A stretch of 53,663 nucleotides of DNA from UBA3775 sp964584255. Its GTDB lineage: Bacteria; Bacillota; Clostridia; Lachnospirales; Lachnospiraceae. Made by a program: the position numbers and the translations under genes. Positions 21,942-31,231 of this stretch are shown in pieces. Under the pieces are notes generated by a model, which was given only the letters and a program-made list of their open reading frames with translations, ran no database searches and was not told the origin of the DNA. The stretch spans positions 1 through 53,663 of the forward strand of contig CAZOZM010000011.1 in assembly GCA_964584255.1 (NCBI GenBank), in the 5' to 3' direction. Numbering within the stretch: the stretch's first letter is position 1; each line of letters starts with the position of its first letter.

Positions 21942-24278
21942 ATGACACTAAAGGAATTGGAAGCCGGAAAAAGCGCGGTAATCAGGGAAGTCGGAGGAGA
22001 GGGAGCTCTCAGACAGCATTTTCTTGATATGGGCGTTATTCCCGGAGCAGAGGTAACGGTAGTAAAATTTGCACCCATGGGAGATCCGATGGAATTGCAG
22101 ATTCACGGATACGAGCTTACATTAAGGCTTGATGATGCACAAAAGGTTTTGATTGAACCTATCGAGAAAAGAAGTAAGGCTCACGAAAGAATTGAAAGAA
22201 TAAAACCGTCCCATCACCCGGGGCTGGGAGAGGACGGAAAGTACCATTCAAAGGATGACGGAGTGCCCCTGGAAGAGGGTACGGTACTTACATATGCACT
22301 CGTTGGCAATCAGAATTGTGGAAAAACCACTCTTTTCAATCAGCTTACGGGTTCGAATCAGCATGTTGGTAATTTTCCGGGAGTGACCGTTGACAGGAAA
22401 GACGGAATAATAAAGGGTCATCTGGATACGATGGTAACCGATTTGCCCGGAATATATTCGATGTCTCCGTTTAGCAGCGAGGAAATAGTTTCGAGAAATT
22501 TTGTCCTTGAGAATCGTCCTAAAGCCATAATTAATATTGTTGATGCGACGAATATCGAAAGAAATCTGTATCTCACAATTCAGTTGATTGAGATGGATAT
22601 ACCTATGGTTGTCGCTCTTAACATGATGGACGAGGTAAGAGGAAACAATGGTTCAATAGATGTAAATGCGATGGAGGAACTGTTGGGTGTTCCGGTAGTA
22701 CCTATTTCCGCCGCAAAGAATGAGGGCGTGGATGAGCTGATAAGACATGCGATTCATGTTGCAAAGAATCAGGAAAAACCGAGACGGAAAGATTTCTGCA
22801 GCAAGGGTGATCATAACGGAGCGGTACACAGATGTATTCACGGTGTGATACATCTGATTGAGGACCATGCGCAGAGAGCCGGAATTCCGGTGAGATTTGC
22901 TGCAACGAAGGCAATAGAGGGAGACAGTCTTATACTTGAGAGTCTTGCTCTTGACGATAACGAAATAAAGATGCTCGAACACATAACAAGACAGATGGAG
23001 TCCGAACGCGGTTTGGACAGAAGTGCGGCAGTTGCCGACATGAGGTTTGAATTCATCGAGAAAATGTGTGAGCAGACGGTAGTTAAGCCGAAGGAGAGCA
23101 GGGAAAGAATAAGGAGTGAGAAAATCGACCGTATTCTGACCGGAAAATATACGGCAATTCCCTGTTTTATATTAATTATGCTTATGGTTTTCTATCTTAC
23201 TTTTAATGTGATAGGAGCCTGGCTGCAGGGCATTTTGGAGACGGCAATAGGGGTGGTTACCGATAAGGTTGCGGAGCTGCTTGTGACGGCAAAGGTGAAT
23301 GAGGCCATTCAGAGTCTTGTGATAGACGGAATTTTTTCGGGAGTCGGAAGCGTATTGAGCTTTCTTCCGATAATCATAGTTCTTTTCCTGTTTCTTTCAC
23401 TTATGGAAGACAGCGGATACATAGCAAGAGTTGCATTTGTAATGGATAAGCTGCTTAGGAAAATCGGTCTGTCGGGAAAGAGTATTGTACCTATGCTTAT
23501 CGGATTCGGATGTACGGTGCCGGCGGTAATGGCATCAAGAACACTGCCGAGTGACCGTGACAGGAAGATGACGATTCTTCTTACTCCGTTTATGAGCTGC
23601 AGTGCAAAGCTGCCTATCTACGCTTTTTTCGTAAATGCTTTTTTCCCGGGAAAAGGCGGACTGATTATGACTCTGCTTTATCTGTTGGGGATTTTTATCG
23701 GTATTCTGGCAGCTTTCCTGTACAAGGGAACGCTTTTTAAAGGAGAACCCGTGCCATTTGTAATGGAACTTCCAAACTATCGTATGCCCGGAGTGCGGAA
23801 TGTTTCACAATTGCTTTGGGAGAAGGCAAAGGACTTTATAACAAAGGCATTTACCATTATTTTTGTGGCAACAATAGCAGTTTGGTTTTTACAGAGTTTT
23901 GACTTCAAGTTAAATCTTGTTGACAATTCGGAAGAAAGTATTCTGGCCGGAATAGCGGGGCTTATTGTGCCGATATTAAAACCGCTCGGTCTCGGTGATT
24001 GGAGAATCTGCACGTCACTGATAAGCGGTGTGATGGCAAAAGAAAGCGTTGTTTCAACCTTGGAGATTTTGTACCCGGGTGGAATAAGTGCTGCAATGAC
24101 GGGATTGTCAGCAGCGGTTTTGCTTGTGTTTACACTTCTGTATACTCCGTGCATTGCGGCAATAGCCTCAATAAAAAGGGAAATGGGAGCAAAATGGGCT
24201 TGCGGAATAGTCGTTTGGCAGTGTATGATTGCATGGATTACTGCATTTTTAGTCAGACTGGCAGCAATATGCTTTTAA
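21942..24278 (+). CDS. feoB: FeoA-FeoB fusion, ferrous iron transporter
   Basis: The 778-residue protein starts with an FeoA SH3-like domain (1-75, MTLKELEAGKSAVIREV), then a linker rich in His and charged residues. The FeoB GTPase domain follows with G1 GNQNCGKTT (122-130), the following GNFPGVTVD, G3 DLPGIYS and G4 NMMDE, and then a guanine-dissociation-inhibitor-like segment. The C-terminal membrane half has the paired Gate motifs, including GFGCTVPAVMASRTL and YTPCIAAIA. It imports Fe2+ at the cytoplasmic membrane. Fusion of FeoA to FeoB occurs in a subset of Clostridia. The ribosome binding site is GAAGGAG. Confidence 0.94.
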   Translation: MTLKELEAGKSAVIREVGGEGALRQHFLDMGVIPGAEVTVVKFAPMGDPMELQIHGYELTLRLDDAQKVLIEPIEKRSKAHERIERIKPSHHPGLGEDGKYHSKDDGVPLEEGTVLTYALVGNQNCGKTTLFNQLTGSNQHVGNFPGVTVDRKDGIIKGHLDTMVTDLPGIYSMSPFSSEEIVSRNFVLENRPKAIINIVDATNIERNLYLTIQLIEMDIPMVVALNMMDEVRGNNGSIDVNAMEELLGVPVVPISAAKNEGVDELIRHAIHVAKNQEKPRRKDFCSKGDHNGAVHRCIHGVIHLIEDHAQRAGIPVRFAATKAIEGDSLILESLALDDNEIKMLEHITRQMESERGLDRSAAVADMRFEFIEKMCEQTVVKPKESRERIRSEKIDRILTGKYTAIPCFILIMLMVFYLTFNVIGAWLQGILETAIGVVTDKVAELLVTAKVNEAIQSLVIDGIFSGVGSVLSFLPIIIVLFLFLSLMEDSGYIARVAFVMDKLLRKIGLSGKSIVPMLIGFGCTVPAVMASRTLPSDRDRKMTILLTPFMSCSAKLPIYAFFVNAFFPGKGGLIMTLLYLLGIFIGILAAFLYKGTLFKGEPVPFVMELPNYRMPGVRNVSQLLWEKAKDFITKAFTIIFVATIAVWFLQSFDFKLNLVDNSEESILAGIAGLIVPILKPLGLGDWRICTSLISGVMAKESVVSTLEILYPGGISAAMTGLSAAVLLVFTLLYTPCIAAIASIKREMGAKWACGIVVWQCMIAWITAFLVRLAAICF

Positions 24279-24386
24279 TCATTTCGGATAAAAGGCCACA
24301 TACCTCCCGGCGGTGGCTGTTATGGGAATATTGTAAAAGCGGAAGCCGGATTATAATGTCCGCTTAAAAATTAACGGAAGGAATGG

Positions 24387-24438
24387 TACTTTGTAAGTAT
24401 GAGTCAGATATAGGGTCTGATTTCCTGTCTGCAAAGTA
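24387..24438 (+). promoter_or_regulatory. Stem-loop leader of NSS transporter
   Basis: TACTTTG (24387-24393) pairs with CAAAGTA (24432-24438), enclosing TCAGA/TCTGA (24404-24408 with 24416-24420). The outer stem ends against the AAAGGA ribosome binding site (24438-24443). Confidence 0.4.
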
Positions 24439-24449
24439 AAGGATTTGGA

Positions 24450-25787
24450 ATGGAAAGAGAAAGATTAGGAAGCCGTCTGGGATTTATTCTTCTCAGTGCG
24501 GGGTGCGCCATTGGGTGCGGAAACGTTTGGAAATTCCCTTGGATGGTAGGAGAAAATGGCGGAGGTGCATTCGTATTTGTTTATGTACTCTGTCTGCTTA
24601 TACTCGGACTGCCCGTTCTTACAATGGAGTTCGCAATTGGAAGGGCGGCACAGAAGAGCCCGGTAAAAATGTACCAGGAACTTGAGAAAAAGGGTCAGAA
24701 ATGGCATTGGCACGGAAAAGCGGCATTAGTCGGAAATGTTTGTCTTATGGCATTTTATACTGTTGTAACAGGTTGGATGATTTACTACTTCGTTAAGTTT
24801 GTGACAGGAAAAACGGAAAATCTCGGATTCGGTGAGATGATTTCAAATCCGGGTATTAATGTCGCATATCTTGCAATTGCTGTTGCACTCGGATTCGGAA
24901 TTCTGACATTTAACCTCCAGGGTGGTCTTGAAAGAATTACAAAATATCTGATGATTTTTCTTCTGATTCTTATGGTTGTACTTGCCGTAAGAAGTTCAAC
25001 TCTTGACGGAGCAGTGGAAGGGTATAAATTTTATCTTGTTCCTGACTTCTCAAAAATAAATCTGAACGTTTTTGTTTCGGCAATGAATCAGGCATTCTTT
25101 ACACTCTCAACAGGAATCGGTTCCATGGCAATATTCGGAAGTTATATAGACAAGGAACACAGTCTTATGGGTGAGAGTATAAATGTAATAATTCTTGATT
25201 CCTTTGTTGCAATAGTGGCAGGACTTATAATTTTCCCATCATGTTTTACTTATGACCTTGAGGTTACGGCGGGACCGGCACTTTTATTTGATACGATGGC
25301 AACTGTATTTATAAATACATCCGGTGGAAGAATATGGGGATCATTTTTTTTCCTGTTCATGGTCTTTGCGGCATTCTCAACGGAACTTGCCGTGTGCGAA
25401 AACATACTTGCATGTGTCAGGGAACTTACGGGATGGTCGAGAAAAAAAGGCTGTGTGGTATGTGGTACGGGAATCTTCCTTATTGCACTGACAACGGCAC
25501 TCGGCTACAGCGTAATTAAATTCCAGCCTTTTGCAGAAGGAACTGCGTGGCTTGATTTTTGGGATTTCATCGTAAGTACAAATCTTCTTCCTCTGGGATC
25601 GCTTGTTATAGTTCTTTTCTGTACAGGTGACAGATTCGGATGGGGATGGAACAACTTCGTCAATGAGGCAAATCAGGGTAAAGGTATTAAAGTTAAATCC
25701 TGGATGAAACCGATTTTTAAATATGTAGCTCCGATATGTATTATCGTAATTTACATAATCGGAATGATAAACTTTGATTGGAGATAA
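24450..25787 (+). CDS. Sodium-dependent (neurotransmitter-type) amino acid transporter, NSS family
   Basis: The 445-residue LeuT-fold transporter has the TM1 signature SAGCAIGCGNVWKFPWM and the following ENGGGAFVFVYVL, and an unwound TM6 region near AMNQAFFTLSTGIGSMA. Bacterial NSS proteins take up amino acids with Na+. About 11 hydrophobic segments are seen, the short bacterial form, ending in IIVIYIIGMINFDWR. It is a single-gene unit with its own terminator. A second, longer NSS protein is encoded at 48482-50014, so the strain has at least two. The substrate is unknown. Confidence 0.9.
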   Translation: MERERLGSRLGFILLSAGCAIGCGNVWKFPWMVGENGGGAFVFVYVLCLLILGLPVLTMEFAIGRAAQKSPVKMYQELEKKGQKWHWHGKAALVGNVCLMAFYTVVTGWMIYYFVKFVTGKTENLGFGEMISNPGINVAYLAIAVALGFGILTFNLQGGLERITKYLMIFLLILMVVLAVRSSTLDGAVEGYKFYLVPDFSKINLNVFVSAMNQAFFTLSTGIGSMAIFGSYIDKEHSLMGESINVIILDSFVAIVAGLIIFPSCFTYDLEVTAGPALLFDTMATVFINTSGGRIWGSFFFLFMVFAAFSTELAVCENILACVRELTGWSRKKGCVVCGTGIFLIALTTALGYSVIKFQPFAEGTAWLDFWDFIVSTNLLPLGSLVIVLFCTGDRFGWGWNNFVNEANQGKGIKVKSWMKPIFKYVAPICIIVIYIIGMINFDWR

Positions 25788-25790
25788 AAG

Positions 25791-25829
25791 AAAACCTGCA
25801 ACAGAATAAAATCTGTTGCAGGTTTTTTT
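25791..25829. terminator. Strong intrinsic terminator
   Basis: AAAACCTGCAACAG (25791-25804) pairs perfectly with CTGTTGCAGGTTTT (25813-25826), followed by T's. It can also serve the convergent L,D-transpeptidase gene. Confidence 0.92.
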
Positions 25830-25843
25830 GTGGAAATATGTTC

Positions 25844-28237
25844 TTAATTCAGAGACTGTTCAGACGAATCCGTTTCCGGTTTGTCAGGTGAAACGGTAGG
25901 TTCCATATCCGTAACGGTTATCGTTAGCGTGATGGAAGCGGTGTTGTATTGTCCGTTACCGGCAGCGGTGACAGTGATTATTGCCTCGCCGGCTCCGACG
26001 GCTGTTATGTTGCCGTCAGCATCTGCGGTGACAACATTTTCGTCGCTGCTTGAGAAACTGAGCGGAGTTTTTGCAGAAACGTTCAGTTTCTTTGTTTCTC
26101 CGGAATTAAGAGTGTATTCGGTTGTGTCAGTTGTGATTGTCTGATCAATGGCAGCAATGCTTATTTTTACTTTAAGTGCAGCTGACTGATGATTAACATC
26201 GGATGCGGCTGTAACGGTTATTGTAGCAGTACCTGCGGAAAGTGCCTTCACATTTCCTTTTTCATCTACCGAAACTATTGAAGTGTCAGATGATGAATAA
26301 GTTAAGGAGGTGGCTGCGGACGCATCAAGTTTTACGGATTCTCCGACTTTGAGACTGTAATCGGTTTTGCCTTTTACGGTCTGGGAAGCGGATGCTTTAA
26401 TGTTAATGGTTACTGTGGTGGATGAAGCACGGAACGAGCCTGTTTCACTGCAGTTGATGGTTATCTTTACGGTTCCGGCAGCCTTAGGAGTAACGGTTCC
26501 GTTATCGGAAACGGTACAGATGGAAGGGTTGTCGGAGGTATATGTAAGCAGAGAACCGGAGGAAACTTTCTTATCAAGTTTGAAGGATGGAGTTGTGGAG
26601 GTTACGTTATAAGTATCCGTTCCGCTCCATACGGGATCAGCCTGATTGAGATTCTGAGTACCGCCGTAAACGATAACCTTGGTTCCCATTTTTATGTTTT
26701 GATAAAGTACGGTAACGGCTTCCAGAGGCATGTTTACACAGCCGTGGCTTCCGTTGTAAAGATATTTTGTGCCGCCGAATTCACTTCTCCAGGAGGCATC
26801 ATGAAATCCGATTCCGCCATTGAAGGCGATGAAATAATTGACCCAGGATTTATATCCCGGTCCGGTAAGATACCGGTCACGCTGAATCAGCCAGATATCG
26901 TATACGCCGGTAGGTGTAATCGTTCCGTTTTTAACGCATCCGGTTACGCAAGGAGAAGATACCTTGAGCTCGTGGTTGTTGTAAACATAAACCATCTGAT
27001 TAGTAAGGTCGATTTCAACATAATTTCCGCCGAAATCAAATACACCGGTTTCGTTGGTGTCTACAATCATGTCAGCGGTAATGGTGCCTGATTTCTTCTG
27101 ACTGAGAAGTTTCTTAAAGTTCTCAAAGAGAGAATTCGTATTTACAAGCTCAGAACCGGCGGTAATGTTTAATGAAATGAAGCTTCCGCCATGTGTCATG
27201 AATTTGGCCTGTTCGTCACCGAGTTTGTTATGTAAATCAGCCAGGTAGGAGCAGATGACTGAAATGTTCTCGTCATTAAGAGCCACATCTCCTGTGTCAG
27301 GAGAGTAGGAAACAAAGTAGGCAAGGGTCGGTTTATCAATTCCCATTGTGCTTGATGAACCGTCCTTATAATTAAAGGTTACTTTAAGATTCAGGTTAAG
27401 ATAGCTGTTTGCTTCTTTTAAAGCCTTATCGATTACAGTTGAGTCAGCAGCCTTTTTCCCTTTGGTTACTGTCCTGTCAGAGGTGACTGTTACTGAATCT
27501 GTTGAAAAAACGGATGCGGCAGAATAAATGGCATCGGCAGCTTTGGAATAATTGTATTCCGTAAAGTCTGTTCCGTCGGCAGTTTCAAAAGAACCTTTGG
27601 ATTTACTGAATTTCAATGTAGGATATGTGACAAGTATTGTATCGGGATTTACCCAATCATCCGAACCGTGAACGTAACGGTTATATACACGCTCGACATT
27701 TTTCTCTATAAGAGCTTTGTCGGGAGCGGAAATAAGGGAATTTACAATGGATTTGTATCCTGCAATATCATTTTCACCGAGGAGATTCATCATAAGTGAA
27801 AAGTCAGCTTCTTCATTAAATTTTATACCGAGTTCTCCGGATGTCATTACAATTGCGGTGTCATCGAGAGTTATTTTGAGACTGTAGCTTCCGTAGTAAT
27901 CCTTTACTGCGGATTTTGCTTCGGATGCTGTCATGCCTGACACATCAACCAGAAGTATTTTACTGTTGTCGGAAAATCTCGGTTCTTCCTCGTCATCAGG
28001 AATGGTAATTTCCGGCGGAACGACCGGAACATCTGTCGGACGCGGCGTTACCGTTGTGGATGTAGCAGTCTCGGGCGTAGCCTTATTGCCATCAGGTACG
28101 GAAGCCGGTTTGTCCTTTCCTGAAAAAACCGAGGCAATAATGACTGCCATAATTGTGATGAAAAGTATCACTGAGAAAATAATAATAAGTATTCGATTGG
28201 TTTTATCTGAAAAAAAGTCTTTAAGCTTTTGTTTCAT
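25844..28237 (-). CDS. L,D-transpeptidase (YkuD) with peptidoglycan-binding and Ig-like domains
   Basis: The 797-residue membrane-anchored enzyme has one N-terminal transmembrane segment (ILIIIFSVILFITIMAVIIA) and a Pro/Thr-rich stalk. A region of about 400 residues follows that resembles the PG_binding_4 domains of YkuD proteins. The catalytic YkuD domain has GSHGCVNMPLEA; its Cys near residue 500 is the nucleophile that forms 3-3 crosslinks in peptidoglycan. Three bacterial Ig-like (Big_2) repeats end the protein (about 550-790), each with a TYSSSD/SFSSSD and GTATITV-type core. The start at 28237 follows GGAGGT. It has its own promoter and should act outside the membrane in wall remodelling. 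Confidence 0.9.
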   Translation of the reverse strand: MKQKLKDFFSDKTNRILIIIFSVILFITIMAVIIASVFSGKDKPASVPDGNKATPETATSTTVTPRPTDVPVVPPEITIPDDEEEPRFSDNSKILLVDVSGMTASEAKSAVKDYYGSYSLKITLDDTAIVMTSGELGIKFNEEADFSLMMNLLGENDIAGYKSIVNSLISAPDKALIEKNVERVYNRYVHGSDDWVNPDTILVTYPTLKFSKSKGSFETADGTDFTEYNYSKAADAIYSAASVFSTDSVTVTSDRTVTKGKKAADSTVIDKALKEANSYLNLNLKVTFNYKDGSSSTMGIDKPTLAYFVSYSPDTGDVALNDENISVICSYLADLHNKLGDEQAKFMTHGGSFISLNITAGSELVNTNSLFENFKKLLSQKKSGTITADMIVDTNETGVFDFGGNYVEIDLTNQMVYVYNNHELKVSSPCVTGCVKNGTITPTGVYDIWLIQRDRYLTGPGYKSWVNYFIAFNGGIGFHDASWRSEFGGTKYLYNGSHGCVNMPLEAVTVLYQNIKMGTKVIVYGGTQNLNQADPVWSGTDTYNVTSTTPSFKLDKKVSSGSLLTYTSDNPSICTVSDNGTVTPKAAGTVKITINCSETGSFRASSTTVTINIKASASQTVKGKTDYSLKVGESVKLDASAATSLTYSSSDTSIVSVDEKGNVKALSAGTATITVTAASDVNHQSAALKVKISIAAIDQTITTDTTEYTLNSGETKKLNVSAKTPLSFSSSDENVVTADADGNITAVGAGEAIITVTAAGNGQYNTASITLTITVTDMEPTVSPDKPETDSSEQSLN

Positions 28238-28291
28238 TATGATACCTCCATATCGCAACCGGTTTGTTGCGGTAGTTAATTATTCCGTACT

Positions 28292-28320
28292 ATTATAAAG
28301 CCTGAAATTGATTGTTTCAA
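28292..28320 (-). promoter_or_regulatory. Promoter of L,D-transpeptidase gene
   Basis: Minus-strand TTGAAA, a 17-base spacer and TATAAT, 55 bases before the start codon. Confidence 0.7.
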
Positions 28321-28452
28321 GAGGAATAGAAAAATATGGAAATAAAGCATGGAATTTTTGGGGAATAAAGGTATAATGAAAAGGGATTTGAAGGACTGAA
28401 TATGAATATCCTTCCAATTACTTTATTACAGGATTGGATTGAGTGTATATAA

Positions 28453-29451
28453 ATGAATTTAGATGATGTTTTTGATATGTCATTCTGTACTATGTGCCCA
28501 AGAAAATGCGGTGTGGACAGAAAGTCCGGAAAAACCGGGTTTTGCGGTTGTACATCGGAGATGCATGTGACAAGAGCTGCTCTTCACATGTGGGAAGAAC
28601 CGTGTATTTCCGGAGAAAAGGGTTCGGGAACCGTGTTTTTTTCGGGCTGCACTTTACGCTGTGTTTACTGTCAGAATGCAAAGATAAGCAGAAAGCCTGT
28701 CGGTACGGCAGTGAATTCAGATGAACTTGCTGACATATTCTTAAAACTGCAGAAGCAGGGAGCGGCGAATATTAATCTGGTAACACCGGGACACTGGCTT
28801 CACGGAATCATCCCGGCATTAAGGAAGGCAAAGGAAAACGGACTTGTAATTCCGGTGATATATAACAGCAGCGGGTATGAAAATGTCGAAAGCCTCAGAA
28901 AACTGGAGGGGCTTATAGATGTATACCTTCCGGATATGAAATATATCGACTCTGAAACCGCAGGGAAATATTCCATGGCACCGGATTATCCGGAAAAAGC
29001 AAAAGCGGCGATAGATGAAATGTTCAGGCAGACAGGGAAAACCCTTTATGAAGATGAGCGGGAAAACTTATATGACAGCATGGATGAGGTTGAAATTTCC
29101 GATGATGATTATGAGAACGGTATTTATATAAAGAAAGGCGTGATTGTAAGACATCTTGTTCTGCCGGGCAAATACGGAGAGACGAAGAGAATACTTAAAT
29201 ACCTCTTTGAAAAATACGGAGATGCAATCGCTATCAGCATAATGAGTCAGTACACGCCAATGAAGGAGAAAAACGTGGATTTTCCGGAGCTGTCAGAAAG
29301 AATTGATATGGAAAAATATGATGAGCTGACGGATTATGCCATTGAGCTTGGAATAAGCAATGCCTTTATTCAGGTGGGAGAGGTTTGTCTGGAAAGTTTT
29401 ATTCCGGAATTTGACGGAACGGGAGTGGAAAAACGTGAAAAAATTGTATAA
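28453..29451 (+). CDS. Radical SAM protein, PflX/COG1313-like
   Basis: The 332-residue protein has an N-terminal cysteine-rich segment (CTMCPRKCGVDR...GFCGC), then the radical SAM 4Fe-4S motif CTLRCVYC near residue 75. Features of the pyruvate formate-lyase activase homologue group follow: NLVTPGHW, YNSSGYE, LPDMKY and HLVLPGK. An insertion of about 45 residues in the middle (DEMFRQTGKTLYEDER) is not part of the core I know. Proteins of this group are often called PflX, and their substrate is not established. Only a lone -10 (TATAAT, 28372-28377) is seen upstream. The gene stands alone. Confidence 0.8.
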   Translation: MNLDDVFDMSFCTMCPRKCGVDRKSGKTGFCGCTSEMHVTRAALHMWEEPCISGEKGSGTVFFSGCTLRCVYCQNAKISRKPVGTAVNSDELADIFLKLQKQGAANINLVTPGHWLHGIIPALRKAKENGLVIPVIYNSSGYENVESLRKLEGLIDVYLPDMKYIDSETAGKYSMAPDYPEKAKAAIDEMFRQTGKTLYEDERENLYDSMDEVEISDDDYENGIYIKKGVIVRHLVLPGKYGETKRILKYLFEKYGDAIAISIMSQYTPMKEKNVDFPELSERIDMEKYDELTDYAIELGISNAFIQVGEVCLESFIPEFDGTGVEKREKIV

Positions 29452-29589
29452 ACATGTCGTGTTGTGACACAAAATGCTTAAACGGAGTTGGATTTTAACC
29501 GCTTGAATAAAAAAATTAGGCATACAATGTCGTATATGATTGCAAAACCTACAATTTATTAAATTTTTTTGAAAATTGAAAATTAATTG

Positions 29590-29617
29590 TTACAAAAAAG
29601 TTAAGTTGTGTTATAAT
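29590..29617 (+). promoter_or_regulatory. Orphan promoter with no ORF behind it
   Basis: TTACAA, a 16-base spacer and TATAAT on the plus strand. An alternative -35 is TTGTTA with 19 bases. It points at a terminator only about 60 bases downstream. Confidence 0.55.
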
Positions 29618-29623
29618 CTCATC

Positions 29624-29709
29624 AGAAAATAATTTATCGTTTTTCTTTTATCTCCTATATTTCCTTATAACATAAGAAAAGCCCGTTCATAGCGAACGGG
29701 CTTTTTTTT
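29624..29709 (+). ncRNA. Candidate small RNA of about 85 nt
   Basis: Between the orphan promoter and the strong terminator at 29678-29709 there is no start codon with a ribosome binding site. The single-stranded 5' part is pyrimidine-rich (TTTTATCTCCTATATTTCC) and includes UCUCCU, complementary to Shine-Dalgarno sequences. It could base-pair with mRNAs. The alternative is that the terminator simply serves the convergent scfB gene and the promoter match is chance. Confidence 0.4.
29678..29709. terminator. Strong intrinsic terminator, bidirectional
   Basis: AAAGCCCGTTC (29678-29688) pairs with GAACGGGCTTT (29694-29704), followed by T's. The A-run to its left provides U's for the minus-strand scfB transcript. 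Confidence 0.9.
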
Positions 29710-29713
29710 AATC

Positions 29714-31090
29714 CTATTTTTCGGTTGTTTTTGAAGCTTCAAGCATGATGGCACATTCCATTCTCTTCTTGAAAAGCTCACAGCCGTATTTATAAACACC
29801 TTTTATGTCACCTGTTGCATGATATGCGTTGGCAGCACAACCACCGCTGCAGTAGAGCTTTGCCCAACAGTCCTTACAGTCAGGACGTGCATATGCGTTG
29901 CAGAGTTTGAATTCGTCACGGACAGCAGTATTTGTCACACCGTCCCATACATTTCCAAGCAGGTACTTTTCATCACCGACAAACTGATGGCAAGGATAAA
30001 GATCTCCCCAAGGTGTGACAGCCATGTATTCAGTACCCGAACCACAGCCGCTGATTCTCTTATATACACAAGGACCGCCCGTTAAATCAATCATGTAATG
30101 ATAGAAAGTAAAGCCACGGCCTTCTTTTCGTCTCTTAATCATCTCCTTGGCAAGGATTTCATATTGATTAAATAATTCGGGAAGGTCTGCTTCTGTGAGG
30201 GCGTAAGGATCATCAGGAGAACAAACGACAGGTTCCATTGACAGTTCGGTAAAGCCGAGATCCGCCATGTGGAAAATATCTTTTGTAAAATCCACATTGT
30301 TATGAGTAAACGTTCCTCTAATGTAGTATCCTTTGTTGCCCCTCTTTTTAACGAACTCCCGGAATTTAGGAACGATTGTCTCATAGCTTCCTTTTCCGTT
30401 TATTGTTTTTCTCAAAGAGTCATGGATTTCCTGACGACCGTCAAGACTCAAAACAACATTGTGGCACTCGCGGTTTGCAAAATCGATTACGTCATCATTG
30501 ATGAGAAGACCGTTTGTGGTAAGAGTGAAACGGAAGTTTTTACCTTTTTCTTTTTCGATCGAACGTGCATAAGCAACAAGCTGTTTGACAACTTCAAAAT
30601 TCATAAGCGGCTCACCGCCGAAAAAGTCAACTTCGAGATTTTTTCTTGAACCGGAATTTGCAACGAGATAGTCAAGAGCCTGCTTTCCGACTTCAAAGCT
30701 CATAAGTGCACGCTCTCCGTGATATTTTCCCTGACTTGCGAAACAGTATTCACAGTTAAGGTTACAGGTGTGGGCGACATGCAGACACAGAGCCTTTACA
30801 ACTGTACTTCTCTTTTTAAAATCGAAGGCTATGTCGCCATAAGTATCTTCGCTGAAAAGCTTGCTGCTGTTTTTTAATTCTTCAATATCGTCCAGAACTT
30901 CATTGACTTCCGCCTCATTTACGTCAGGAAGAGAAGCATAACGTTTTGTAATCGTGTCAATTATCTCTTCGCGGGAATGTGTTTCATACATTTCAATACA
31001 GTCGTAGGCCACTTCATCAACAAGGTGAACTGAGCCGCTGTAAACATCAAGGACAATATTGTATCCGTTAAGTTTATACTGGTGTATCAT
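29714..31090 (-). CDS. SCIFF peptide maturase, radical SAM/SPASM protein
   Basis: The 458-residue enzyme forms thioether crosslinks in the SCIFF precursor encoded just upstream. The N-terminal 95 residues resemble a peptide-recognition domain. The radical SAM core has CNLNCEYCF (Cys near 116, 120, 123) and EVDFFGGEPL. The SPASM region, with extra Fe-S cluster cysteines, runs from GGPCVYKRISGCGSG through PWGDLYPCHQF and PDCKDCWAKLYCSGGC to YKYGCELF. SCIFF maturases link Cys thiols to alpha or gamma carbons of other residues (the ranthipeptide class). The start follows GGAGG. A terminator lies between it and the precursor gene, so it is probably expressed at a lower level. Confidence 0.93.
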   Translation of the reverse strand: MIHQYKLNGYNIVLDVYSGSVHLVDEVAYDCIEMYETHSREEIIDTITKRYASLPDVNEAEVNEVLDDIEELKNSSKLFSEDTYGDIAFDFKKRSTVVKALCLHVAHTCNLNCEYCFASQGKYHGERALMSFEVGKQALDYLVANSGSRKNLEVDFFGGEPLMNFEVVKQLVAYARSIEKEKGKNFRFTLTTNGLLINDDVIDFANRECHNVVLSLDGRQEIHDSLRKTINGKGSYETIVPKFREFVKKRGNKGYYIRGTFTHNNVDFTKDIFHMADLGFTELSMEPVVCSPDDPYALTEADLPELFNQYEILAKEMIKRRKEGRGFTFYHYMIDLTGGPCVYKRISGCGSGTEYMAVTPWGDLYPCHQFVGDEKYLLGNVWDGVTNTAVRDEFKLCNAYARPDCKDCWAKLYCSGGCAANAYHATGDIKGVYKYGCELFKKRMECAIMLEASKTTEK

Positions 31091-31176
31091 AAATCCTCCG
31101 TATATCGTCTACTTTCTTTTTATTTGAACAGTCCGTATGTGACCGGTGTCATTTGCGGATTTTTTAATATAAAAAA

Positions 31177-31204
31177 ACCGCTTCCGAATAACCGGAATGC
31201 GGTT
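31177..31204 (-). terminator. Internal terminator between SCIFF precursor and maturase
   Basis: On the minus strand AACCGC-A-TTCCG pairs with CGGAA-GCGGTT, followed by seven T's. It lies 27 bases after the precursor stop codon and before the maturase, so read-through would set a high precursor to enzyme ratio. Confidence 0.75.
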
Positions 31205-31231
31205 GTTTCATAAATAAAGCCGTTAAGATGA

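Noticed and set aside
25881..28298. Several plus-strand frames of 80-130 codons across the L,D-transpeptidase
   Set aside because: They mirror the minus-strand coding region, are rich in Val and Ser as expected from the complement, and lack start signals.
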